Origin: an uncultured Allobaculum sp.
Lineage (GTDB): Bacteria > Bacillota_I > Bacilli_A > Erysipelotrichales > Erysipelotrichaceae
Direction of reading: 5' to 3'
Assembly: GCA_948467695.1 (NCBI GenBank)
Contig: CAOKFJ010000080.1
Coordinates: 1 to 7,459 of the forward strand
DNA: 7,459 nucleotides
The notes below the pieces were generated by a model. That model ran no database searches, was not told the DNA's origin, and saw only the letters and a list, made by a program, of their open reading frames with translations. A program made the position numbers and the translations under genes. Each line of letters starts with the position of its first letter. Position 1 is the stretch's first letter. This document shows positions 1 through 5,778 of the stretch, in pieces.

Positions 1-5
1 CGCGA

Positions 6-34
6 TTGATTTTCAAACACGCATTCACTATTCT
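6..34 (+). promoter_or_regulatory. Putative sigma-A promoter for the ECF S-component gene
   Basis: A -35-like TTGATT at 6-11 and a -10-like TATTCT at 29-34 are separated by exactly 17 bp. Each matches the vegetative consensus at 4 of 6 positions. Transcription would start near position 41 and give an untranslated leader of about 130 nt. This rests on motif matching only; the window edge hides anything further upstream. Confidence 0.45.
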
Positions 35-40
35 TTAACA

Positions 41-173
41 GGCAACACGGCTGCCGATCATCTGACGGCAAGCCCTGTCCATTTTGCCTGCGCACGGTTT
101 ATGCGGACATGACGTCCGCGCAATTTGCTGCATCGTATTCTTCAATGAAACGAAAGTAGAGGAAAACTGAAAA
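41..173 (+). promoter_or_regulatory. Structured 5' leader of the ECF S-component gene, class unidentified
   Basis: The leader contains a TGCCG/CGGCA hairpin (52-56 with 66-70) and a perfect 6-bp hairpin GCGGAC/GTCCGC (103-108 with 114-119, loop ATGAC). The latter can be enclosed by a TTGC/GCAA pairing. No T-run follows the second hairpin, so it is not an ordinary terminator. ECF S-component genes are often under riboswitch control (TPP, FMN, THF, preQ1), but I could not match the conserved cores of those classes here. A weak AGAGGA ribosome binding site lies just before the ATG at 174. The leader could be a riboswitch, a protein-binding site or simply an incidentally folded UTR. Confidence 0.35.
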
Positions 174-845
174 ATGAATAAAAACCAGAAAACGAGAAAC
201 ATGGCGCTTTTCGCAATGTTTCTGGCGATTGAGCTTCTTCTTGTGCTCACACCGCTCGGCTACATCCGCACTCCGGCTCTGTCCATCACGCTGATGCACA
301 TCCCTGTTGTTGTGTGCGGCATCCTGATGGGAAAAAAATGGGGCGCTGCTCTTGGTCTTGTCTTTGGCCTGACCTCGGTATGGAACGCTACCATGCAGCC
401 CAACCTGACATCCTTTGTCTTCTCGCCCTTTGTCACCATCGCCGGTGTAAGCGGCAACTGGACATCGCTGATCATCGCTCTTGTTCCCCGTATTCTGCTC
501 GGATATCTTGCGGGTCTGTTCTTTGAACTGCTCAACCGCAAAGTCAACCGCCCCGTATCGGCTCTGATCGCCGGCTCGGGCGCGACACTGCTGCACACGC
601 TGATGGTTCTCGGCCTGATCGCCCTTCTGTGGGGTCCGCAGTACGCGACAGCCATCGGACAGTCGCCTGACGTTCTTCTCATGTATCTTGGCATGGTCAT
701 CGTCACCAACGGACTTCTTGAAATGATCTGCGCCGGTGTTGTCTGCATGGCGCTTGCCAAGGCAATTTCCCCGCGCATGATGGGACAGCAGGTCAGAAAA
801 ACTGCAGACGACAAAGAAAGTTCTGCAGAAAAAATCGCAGCCTAG
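174..845 (+). CDS. ECF transporter S component, PanT-like (substrate uncertain)
   Basis: This is a 223-residue integral membrane protein with about six hydrophobic segments (roughly residues 10-30, 36-53, 56-72, 96-120, 128-153 and 167-198) and a short charged cytoplasmic tail. Length, topology and the small-residue AxxxA pattern in the first helix (A14, A18) fit the substrate-binding S subunit of energy-coupling-factor vitamin importers (Pfam ECF_trnsprt type). In that family the first-helix motif docks on the EcfT subunit. The stretches around residues 24-53 and 77-86 resemble proteins annotated as pantothenate-type S components; this is recall, not a search. No EcfA or EcfT gene lies nearby, as expected for group II systems, where S units share a module encoded elsewhere. 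The ATG at 174 is preceded by AGAGGA at a rather long spacing. The substrate (pantothenate, folate or another vitamin) cannot be fixed from sequence alone. Confidence 0.85.
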   Translation: MNKNQKTRNMALFAMFLAIELLLVLTPLGYIRTPALSITLMHIPVVVCGILMGKKWGAALGLVFGLTSVWNATMQPNLTSFVFSPFVTIAGVSGNWTSLIIALVPRILLGYLAGLFFELLNRKVNRPVSALIAGSGATLLHTLMVLGLIALLWGPQYATAIGQSPDVLLMYLGMVIVTNGLLEMICAGVVCMALAKAISPRMMGQQVRKTADDKESSAEKIAA

Positions 846-960
846 TTCGAAACGAACCTGAAGCAATCCGCTGCGTACATTCAATACGACATCATCAGGG
901 CAATGGACACACCCTTAGCGCCGCACATGGCGCAGATGAAGCAATGAACCCATAAACTTC

Positions 961-1002
961 AGGCACCCGCCTCTGTCAAAGAGCGCAGGTGCCTTTTGTT
1001 TT
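961..1002 (+). terminator. Rho-independent terminator upstream of ptsI
   Basis: AGGCACC (961-967) pairs with GGTGCCT (988-994). The inner part can extend through CTCT/AGAG (971-974 with 980-983), and TTTTGTTTTG follows the stem. It lies 115 nt after the stop of the ECF gene and would separate that transcript from ptsI. The interval 846-960 between stop and terminator has no convincing ORF. It holds a GCGCC/GGCGC hairpin (918-922 with 929-933). Confidence 0.75.
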
Positions 1003-1069
1003 GTCGGAAAAAAGAGGAGATATCGTGACGTAAGCTCTTTCGCAACACGAAGAAACTGTCCGAAACCGA

Positions 1070-1098
1070 TTGTTTTTTACAAGAGATTGAAATATAAC
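1070..1098 (+). promoter_or_regulatory. Putative ptsI promoter
   Basis: TTGTTT (1070-1075) and TATAAC (1093-1098) are spaced by 17 bp, just after the upstream terminator. This predicts a ptsI leader of about 105-110 nt. A second candidate is an extended -10-like TGTTACTAT at 1163-1171, nearer the gene and with a poor -35. Which one is used cannot be decided by eye. Confidence 0.4.
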
Positions 1099-1197
1099 GG
1101 TCATTCTGCCAAAAATGAACAATTAGATTTTCGATGGATACACAATTATTCAATCGGATTTATGTTACTATTTTTCTGACATTAGAAATTGAAGAGC

Positions 1198-1203
1198 AGG
1201 AGG
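1198..1203 (+). promoter_or_regulatory. Shine-Dalgarno that fixes the ptsI start
   Basis: A perfect AGGAGG lies 8 nt before the ATG at 1212. The reading frame is also open back to an ATG at 1134, but that codon has no ribosome binding site. The residues it would add (MDTQLF...) do not resemble the enzyme I N-terminus, while the 1212 start gives the family-typical MLKGIAASAG. Confidence 0.85.
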
Positions 1204-1211
1204 AAAATACA

Positions 1212-2918
1212 ATGCTTAAAGGAATTGCCGCCTCGGCAGGTGTTGCTTGCGCAAAAGCGTACAAACTTGAACAGCCTGTTGTGGTAATTGAAAAAAGAAC
1301 TGACATCACACCGGCAGACGAAGTTGCCAAACTCGATGCAGCTCTCGCAAAAACAGTCAAAGACATCGAAGGCGTAAAGGCAAGGGCAGCCAAACGTCTC
1401 TCCGAAGAAGAACTCGCGGTTTTTGATGCGCATCTCATGATGGCCAACGACCCCGAACTCACCGGTCAGATGAAGAACATGATCAACAACGACAACGTGA
1501 ACGCAGAATACGCTGCTGAACAGGTTGCCAACATGATGATCGCTATGTTCGAAAGCATGGACAACGACTACTTCCGCGAACGTGCAGCCGACATCAAAGA
1601 CGTTACCTTCCGTCTGAAATGCAACCTGCTCGGTCTGGTTATCCCTGATCTGAGCAGCATCGACGAACCCGCTATCATCGTCGCTCACGACCTCACTCCT
1701 TCCGACACAGCACAGCTCAACGAATTCGTAAAAGGCTTCGTTACAGAAATCGGTGGTAAAACAAGCCACTCCGCCATCATGGCAAACTCCCTGGAAATCC
1801 CTGCAGTTGTAGGTACTGCCGGCGTTATGGAAGCTATCGCCAATGGCGATCTCGTTGGCATGGATGCCATCGAAGGCGAAGTATTCGTTAACCCTGACGA
1901 AGAAACTGTAGCTGTTCTTGCGAAAAAAGAAGCTGACTACAAAGAAGAAAAAGCTGCGCTGAAAGTCCTCATCAACGCTAAATCCGTTTCCGTTGACGGT
2001 CACGAAGTTGAACTCGCCGGAAACATCGGTAATGCCAAAGACGCCGAACAGGTTGTTGCCAACGGCGGCGAAGGCGTAGGTCTGTTCAGAACCGAATTCC
2101 TGTACATGGACAACGATCACTTCCCGACAGAAGAAGAACAGTTCGAAGTCTACAAACAGGTTCTCCAGACTCTTGAAGGACGCAAAGTTGTTGTCCGCAC
2201 ACTCGATATCGGCGGCGACAAGAAACTGTCCTACTTCGAATTCCCCGAAGAAATGAACCCGTTCCTCGGCTACCGCGCTATCCGTCTGTGCCTCGACCGC
2301 ACCGACATCTTCAAAACACAGCTGCGCGCTCTGTGCCGTGCTTCCGTTTACGGAAAACTCTGCATCATGTTCCCGATGATCGCTACCGTTAACGAATTCC
2401 GCAACGCGAAGGCTCTGTTCGAAGAATGCAAAGCCGAACTCATCGCTGAAGGCGTTGAAGTATCCGACGATATCCAGGTTGGTATGATGGTTGAAATCCC
2501 CGCAGCTGCAGTTCTTGCGGACGAATTCTCCAAATACGCTGACTTCTTCTCCATCGGAACAAACGACCTCATCCAGTACTCCATGGCGGCTGACCGCATG
2601 TCCCAGAAGGTTTCCTACCTCTACCAGCCCTACAACCCCGCTATCCTGCGTCTGATCAACATGACCATCAAAGGCGCTCACAAAAACGGCAAATGGGTCG
2701 GCATGTGCGGCGCGATGGCCGGCGAACCCTATGCAGTACCTATCCTGCTCGGTCTCGGTCTGGACGAATTCTCCATGTCCGCTACACAGATTCTGAAAGC
2801 ACGCAAAGTTGTAAACTCCCTGTCCTATGAAGAAATGCAGACTCTTGCAGAAAACTGCATGAACATGGACACTGCTGAAGAAGTTCTCGACTACGTGAAA
2901 AAAGAAACTTCCAAGTAA
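1212..2918 (+). CDS. ptsI: PTS enzyme I (phosphoenolpyruvate-protein phosphotransferase)
   Basis: This is a 568-residue cytosolic enzyme, full length for the family. It autophosphorylates from phosphoenolpyruvate and passes the phosphate to HPr, the first step of PTS sugar uptake. The N-terminal HPr-binding and phosphohistidine part covers about residues 1-225, with the active histidine H186 in GGKTSHS. A C-terminal PEP-utilising TIM barrel runs from about 250 to 568. It carries LFRTEFLYM (R293), VRTLDIGGDK (R329), the metal ligands expected at E428 (MMVEIP) and D452 (GTNDL), and the active-site C499 in GMCGAMAGE. All key residues are present. Codon use is strongly biased (C-ending Phe, Asn, Tyr and Asp codons; GAA for nearly all Glu), which suggests high expression. 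The gene stands alone between two terminators, and the usual partner ptsH is not upstream. An in-frame 26-codon extension to 1134 was rejected for lack of a ribosome binding site. Confidence 0.98.
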   Translation: MLKGIAASAGVACAKAYKLEQPVVVIEKRTDITPADEVAKLDAALAKTVKDIEGVKARAAKRLSEEELAVFDAHLMMANDPELTGQMKNMINNDNVNAEYAAEQVANMMIAMFESMDNDYFRERAADIKDVTFRLKCNLLGLVIPDLSSIDEPAIIVAHDLTPSDTAQLNEFVKGFVTEIGGKTSHSAIMANSLEIPAVVGTAGVMEAIANGDLVGMDAIEGEVFVNPDEETVAVLAKKEADYKEEKAALKVLINAKSVSVDGHEVELAGNIGNAKDAEQVVANGGEGVGLFRTEFLYMDNDHFPTEEEQFEVYKQVLQTLEGRKVVVRTLDIGGDKKLSYFEFPEEMNPFLGYRAIRLCLDRTDIFKTQLRALCRASVYGKLCIMFPMIATVNEFRNAKALFEECKAELIAEGVEVSDDIQVGMMVEIPAAAVLADEFSKYADFFSIGTNDLIQYSMAADRMSQKVSYLYQPYNPAILRLINMTIKGAHKNGKWVGMCGAMAGEPYAVPILLGLGLDEFSMSATQILKARKVVNSLSYEEMQTLAENCMNMDTAEEVLDYVKKETSK

Positions 2919-2960
2919 GTCTTCTGTACATTCGCACAGTATCTGATTCCTGATATTGCA

Positions 2961-2997
2961 AAACGCTTCCTGTCCTTGCTGACGGGGAGCGTTTTTT
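2961..2997 (+). terminator. Rho-independent terminator of ptsI
   Basis: ACGCTTCC pairs with GGGAGCGT (one G-U pair) around a loop of about 14 nt, and six T follow at 2992-2997. It begins about 43 nt after the ptsI stop. Together with the upstream terminator it indicates a monocistronic ptsI transcript. The downstream stretch to about 3126 shows no gene I can support. Confidence 0.85.
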
Positions 2998-3126
2998 CGA
3001 TGCGCATGTTCTGGTCTATGTGCCTTTGTATGCCAAAAACGCGTGCGAACGGATCTTTTTTCCTGGATTAAGGTCACAAAATGGACAGGAAACAGCATGA
3101 ACAGGATGAGAGGAAGGAGATTGAGG

Positions 3127-3153
3127 TTAGCGTTTTCTTAGGGAATTCTTAGG
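3127..3153 (+). promoter_or_regulatory. Putative operator: TTAG motifs at 11-bp steps upstream of xpaC
   Basis: TTCTTAGG occurs at 3135-3142 and again at 3146-3153, exactly 11 bp apart. A third, shorter TTAG at 3127-3130 keeps the same 11-bp phase relative to those at 3138 and 3149. Direct repeats spaced by one helical turn next to a -35 region are typical sites for dimers of OmpR/PhoB-family response regulators. The regulator itself is not in this window, so its identity is inference. Confidence 0.5.
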
Positions 3154-3174
3154 TTCGATCGTCGTATATGCGGG

Positions 3175-3185
3175 TATGGTATAGT
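3175..3185 (+). promoter_or_regulatory. Putative extended -10 promoter of xpaC-telA
   Basis: TATAGT at 3180-3185 is preceded by TG at the extended -10 position (TGGTATAGT, 3177-3185). No good -35 hexamer exists at 16-18 bp; the expected place reads GATCGT. An extended -10 with a weak -35 and a direct-repeat array just upstream suggests activator-dependent transcription. The start would lie near 3192, which is inside the ribosome binding site of xpaC. The leader would then be very short, so a promoter further upstream remains possible. Confidence 0.4.
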
Positions 3186-3205
3186 ACAAAGAAGGAGATG
3201 TTGTT

Positions 3206-3934
3206 ATGAGTAAAAAAGAAACACATTCCAGCAAGATCCTTCCGTGGGGGATCGGACTGTCCGTGCTTGCAGGCATCGGCGTATGGCTGATGACCGGCAA
3301 ACTGTTCGCGGGTCTGATCGGCTGCGGAGGAGCTTTGATTGTCACCGTACTCGTCGCCTTCTTTATGGACAATGCAAAAGGATCCCAAACAGGCACATCC
3401 GCCACGGATGATATTCAGATGATTGATTCGGACCGTATGAAACGCCTGCTTAAAGAGGTGAAACGCACGAATCCGAAAAGCCTGAAGAAAGAAATGCGCG
3501 ATCTGGAAAGCCAGTGCGTGCGCATGGAAAAGAAAAGCGTTCAGCTTGAAGACGCCCTTGTCGATCATTTTTCCGGTTCGCTTCTAACGCGATCGAAATT
3601 TGCGGCAACCATCAATGGCGTTCTCGATCTGTACGCCCACAATGTTGAAGATATCCTGCAGCGTATCAATATTTTCGATCAGGACGGCTACGAACTGCTT
3701 TTCAAAAAGCACGAAGAATACACGACAGCCGCCGATCCCTACAAAAAAGAGATCCAGGCAGTGCAGGATGCGATCGCATCCAATGAGCAGATCATCACCC
3801 GCGTCGACAGACTGCTGCGCGAAATCAGCAGGCTTTCTCAGACGAGCGAAGATCTTTCCTCATTGCCGGAAATGGAAGAACTGAGTCTGCTGATTGAACA
3901 GACACCCCGATATCGGCAGAGCGCGCAGGGCTGA
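3206..3934 (+). CDS. xpaC: XpaC-like membrane protein (5-bromo-4-chloroindolyl phosphate hydrolysis family)
   Basis: This is a 242-residue protein with two N-terminal transmembrane helices (about residues 12-30 and 33-54) joined by a very short turn. A long charged, helical cytosolic domain follows (about 70-242), containing coiled-coil-prone stretches around 95-120 and 180-215. The family assignment rests on this architecture and on telA directly downstream, the arrangement known for B. subtilis xpaC-yaaN. The family's name comes from a phenotype on an artificial substrate; no catalytic motif is visible, and a structural or envelope-stress role with TelA is more likely. The ATG has a strong GAAGGAGA site 7 nt upstream. 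The C-terminus (SLPEMEELSLLIEQTPRYRQSAQG) looks like a natural end, but other frames stay open past the stop. The symbol is tentative. Confidence 0.75.
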   Translation: MSKKETHSSKILPWGIGLSVLAGIGVWLMTGKLFAGLIGCGGALIVTVLVAFFMDNAKGSQTGTSATDDIQMIDSDRMKRLLKEVKRTNPKSLKKEMRDLESQCVRMEKKSVQLEDALVDHFSGSLLTRSKFAATINGVLDLYAHNVEDILQRINIFDQDGYELLFKKHEEYTTAADPYKKEIQAVQDAIASNEQIITRVDRLLREISRLSQTSEDLSSLPEMEELSLLIEQTPRYRQSAQG

Positions 3935-4109
3935 TCAAACAGGTTTCTAAAGAGCATGCCGCCGCAATAAGACGCGCAGAAAGAGGATTGATTTGATTCA
4001 CTCGATCAATCATCTTCAAAAACAAGTCGAAAGGTTCATGCGCGAAGTGCATGAACGATACAATATATCGCAGAAAGAATCGCCGCAGTGACGGCAGAAG
4101 GAGAGAACA
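3935..4109 (+). other. xpaC-telA intercistronic region with two hairpins and a possible tiny ORF
   Basis: The 175-nt gap contains GATTGAT/ATCAATC (3986-3992 with 4005-4011) and a perfect 8-bp hairpin GTTCATGC/GCATGAAC (4034-4041 with 4049-4056, 7-nt loop). No T-run follows either, so they are not terminators; they could be mRNA processing or stability elements. A 32-codon frame from TTG 3993 to TGA 4091 has AGAGG 6 nt upstream and encodes a charged helical peptide (MIHSINHLQKQVERF...). telA has its own AAGGAG site at 4098-4103. The two genes are probably one operon. Confidence 0.5.
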
Positions 4110-5291
4110 ATGGCTTTTAGCATGGACGTCGATGAACTCGATAAGGAGAAAGTGACCGAACCGCTTAATCCCACCCCGGAACAGAAAACACAGCTGACCG
4201 CCATGGCGGTCAACAACGCCGACGAAGTAATGAAAATCAACCTCGACTCGCTCGAGGAACGCCGCAATATCGCCAATACGATTGAATCGTTCGGTACCGA
4301 TATCGTGGAAAAATCCGCCGCGAAAAACAAAATGCTGGAAAACACCCTTGGCGACCTCGCCAAAACCGGCAGCGAAGGATCCAAAGTCATGGAGTCGCTC
4401 GCCATGCTCAACCGCGAAATGAAGGAGCTCGATCCCTCGGGCATCAACTTCAACCAGCAGGGCTTTTTCGGCAAAATGTTCAACCCCGTACGCAACTATT
4501 TCCAGCGCTACGAAAAAGCGGACGCGCAGATTGAAGAAATCATCCAGTCCCTTGACGAAGGACGCAAAGCGCTTGTCGCTGACAACACCACGCTTGAAAT
4601 CGAACAGGTGTCTTTGCGCAATCTGACGCAGAAACTCGGCAAGCAGGTCGAACTGGGCATGCAGATGGATGAAGCGATCACACGTCAGCTTGAAGAACTG
4701 CAGACCACAAATGAAGATCCCGAAAAGATCAAATACATCCAGGACGAAGTGCTGTTCCCGCTGCGCCAGAAACTGATGGACCTCCAGCAGATGCAGGCCG
4801 TCAACCAGCAGGGCTATTTCGCGATGGAAATCGTCCGCCGCAACAACAAGGAACTCATTCGCGCAGTAGACCGCGCCAAGCATGTCACCGTATCCGCTCT
4901 GCGCACCGCGGTTACCGTAGCCAGCGCGCTCTACAACCAGAAGATCGTTCTCGATAAAGTCAAACTCATCAACGATACGACAAACGATCTGATCAAGCAG
5001 ACCTCGATCATGCTCAAGCAGCAGGGAGCCGACATTCAGCAGCAGGCGATGGAAGCCAATATTTCTGTCGATACCCTCAAGGAAGCCTTCCAGAACACCT
5101 ACGAAGCGCTCGATGCGGTTGAAAGCTACAAGCTCAAAGCCCTGCCGCAGCTGCGCACCCAGATTGACGCGTTCCGCGAACTGGCCGACGAGGGCACAAA
5201 GCGCATGAACCGCATTGAAAGCGCCAGAGCGTATCGCGACGGTATCAGCAATGATCCCGATATCACCAGCCTGCCCAAGCTTCCTGAATAA
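4110..5291 (+). CDS. telA: TelA family protein (toxic anion resistance / envelope stress)
   Basis: This 393-residue, soluble, almost entirely helical protein has no signal peptide and no membrane segment. Its length fits the TelA family (TelA/KlaA/YaaN). Recognisable parts are the GFFGKMFNPVRNYFQRYEKA segment (about residues 118-137) and the long coiled-coil region at about 135-225. The highly conserved core around 229-275 reads AVNQQGYFAMEIVRRNNKEL, then RAVDRAK and VSALRTAVTVASAL, and a C-terminal helical region follows (about 285-375). The family was named for tellurite resistance on plasmids. Chromosomal homologues in Bacillota have been linked to tolerance of cell-envelope agents, for example in Listeria. 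The molecular activity is not established, so a tellurite function should not be assumed. It follows xpaC after a 175-nt gap without a terminator and ends before a strong terminator. Confidence 0.93.
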   Translation: MAFSMDVDELDKEKVTEPLNPTPEQKTQLTAMAVNNADEVMKINLDSLEERRNIANTIESFGTDIVEKSAAKNKMLENTLGDLAKTGSEGSKVMESLAMLNREMKELDPSGINFNQQGFFGKMFNPVRNYFQRYEKADAQIEEIIQSLDEGRKALVADNTTLEIEQVSLRNLTQKLGKQVELGMQMDEAITRQLEELQTTNEDPEKIKYIQDEVLFPLRQKLMDLQQMQAVNQQGYFAMEIVRRNNKELIRAVDRAKHVTVSALRTAVTVASALYNQKIVLDKVKLINDTTNDLIKQTSIMLKQQGADIQQQAMEANISVDTLKEAFQNTYEALDAVESYKLKALPQLRTQIDAFRELADEGTKRMNRIESARAYRDGISNDPDITSLPKLPE

Positions 5292-5325
5292 GGAAATGAC
5301 AGGCGGTCTTCCAGCCGGAAATCCT

Positions 5326-5370
5326 CAAAAATGATTGAAAACAACTGAAAATACATGAAAGAAACTGAAA
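5326..5370 (+). repeat. Four TGAAA motifs at exact 10-bp spacing
   Basis: TGAAA begins at 5336, 5346, 5356 and 5366, each exactly 10 bp from the next. A degenerate copy (TCAAA at 5325) lies 11 bp before the first. Three of the four continue as TGAAAA or are preceded by AAC. The array fills the space between the telA stop and its terminator stem. It could be a protein-binding array or phased A-tracts that bend DNA just upstream of the T-box promoter at 5407. Chance in an A-rich spacer is also possible. Confidence 0.45.
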
Positions 5371-5409
5371 ACGAACGGACAAATGCAGAAAATCCGTTCG
5401 TTTTTCTTT
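5368..5409 (+). terminator. Rho-independent terminator of xpaC-telA
   Basis: ACGAACGGA (5371-5379) pairs perfectly with TCCGTTCGT (5393-5401), extendable by three A-T pairs, with a 13-nt loop and a TTTTTCTTT tail. It begins about 77 nt after the telA stop. The tail overlaps the -35 box of the next promoter. Confidence 0.92.
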
Positions 5410-5435
5410 ACATCTATGGTCAATGGGATTAAGAT
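5407..5435 (+). promoter_or_regulatory. Promoter of the T-box/trpX transcript
   Basis: TTTACA (5407-5412, 5 of 6 consensus positions) and TAAGAT (5430-5435, 4 of 6) are spaced by 17 bp. The predicted start is near 5442, giving a leader of about 337 nt that contains the whole T-box element. The -35 hexamer uses the last T residues of the telA terminator. Confidence 0.6.
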
Positions 5436-5474
5436 TCGAACCATAAAACAAAACCAGCCGCTATGCGGCATTTA

Positions 5475-5732
5475 AACCGATGCGGAAGAGATCAAACAGA
5501 AAAAGGGATCGCAGCGAATCCGGGATGGTGGAAGCCGGAAGATTACCGTTCTGCAAATGGACTTCCAAGGGCGATGTGAACAAAGTAGCAAAGCCGGGGC
5601 TTTCCCGTTACAGAAAGTAGAATGTGTTCGCATTCGATGAGAGGGCGCAAGCCAATACAGGTGGTACCGCAGAGAATAATTCTGTCCTGTTTCGAAAGAG
5701 TAAATCTTTTGAAACAGGACTTTTTGTTTTTT
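5475..5732 (+). promoter_or_regulatory. T-box riboswitch leader, probably tRNA-Trp responsive
   Basis: The leader binds a tRNA and stabilises an antiterminator when the tRNA is uncharged. The distal part of Stem I is visible: TCCGG (5519-5523) pairs with CCGGA (5535-5539) around GATGGTGGAAG, the loop type that contacts the tRNA elbow. GCAG (5511-5514) pairs with CTGC (5551-5554). The specifier loop reads AAATGGA (5555-5561), which places TGG (Trp) at 5558-5560 in the register known from glyQS (AAA-codon-A). GAATG/CATTC (5620-5624 with 5631-5635) fits Stem III. The T-box core is GGTGGTACCGC at 5660-5670 with the tRNA-pairing bulge TGGT. Its antiterminator pairs ACAGG (5657-5661) with CCTGT (5686-5690), in competition with the terminator at 5684-5732. 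The T-box class is very secure. The Trp specificity is less so, because an ATG (Met) register is one base away. Confidence 0.93.
5684..5732 (+). terminator. T-box-controlled terminator (attenuator)
   Basis: GTCCTGTTTC (5684-5693) pairs perfectly with GAAACAGGAC (5711-5720). The helix continues through G-T and AAAGA/TCTTT to about 16 bp with a 5-nt loop (5700-5704), then TTTTTGTTTTTT. Its 5' arm includes CCTGT, which the antiterminator needs, so the two folds are mutually exclusive. Confidence 0.95.
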
Positions 5733-5778
5733 CGGACGGCTCGATTGTCGAATCCTGATCTGATAGGAGGACAAACAG

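Noticed and set aside
99..884. A 261-codon minus-strand frame opposite the ECF gene
   Set aside because: The product is strongly charged with no recognisable domain, and the + strand frame encodes a clear six-helix membrane protein.
918..933. GCGCC/GGCGC hairpin as the terminator of the ECF gene
   Set aside because: No T-run follows it. The hairpin at 961-1002 with its T-tract is the better terminator.
1134..1211. N-terminal extension of ptsI by 26 codons
   Set aside because: There is no ribosome binding site before the ATG at 1134, and the added residues do not match enzyme I. AGGAGG precedes the ATG at 1212.
1182..3098. A 638-codon open frame on the minus strand covering all of ptsI
   Set aside because: It mirrors the biased codon use of ptsI (GAA, AAC and TTC-rich), has low-complexity Phe/Val/His-rich content, no ribosome binding site and no resemblance to any family. 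ptsI itself has every active-site residue.
3081..3152. A 23-codon ORF upstream of xpaC
   Set aside because: It is very short with only a weak AAGGT upstream, and it overlaps the TTAG repeat array. There is no evidence of coding.
3825..4883. A 352-codon minus-strand frame overlapping xpaC and telA
   Set aside because: Another codon-bias shadow: it is His/Phe/Leu-rich and is opposite the highly conserved TelA core.
5433..5442. GATTCGAACC, the complement of a tRNA T-arm motif (GGTTCGAATC)
   Set aside because: The flanking bases cannot form the T-stem, acceptor or anticodon arms on the minus strand. It is most likely a chance TTCGAA palindrome.
5457..5469. GCCGC-TAT-GCGGC hairpin as a minus-strand terminator
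   Set aside because: A T-rich tail exists on the minus strand, but no minus-strand gene would use it. It is more likely a hairpin near the 5' end of the T-box transcript.
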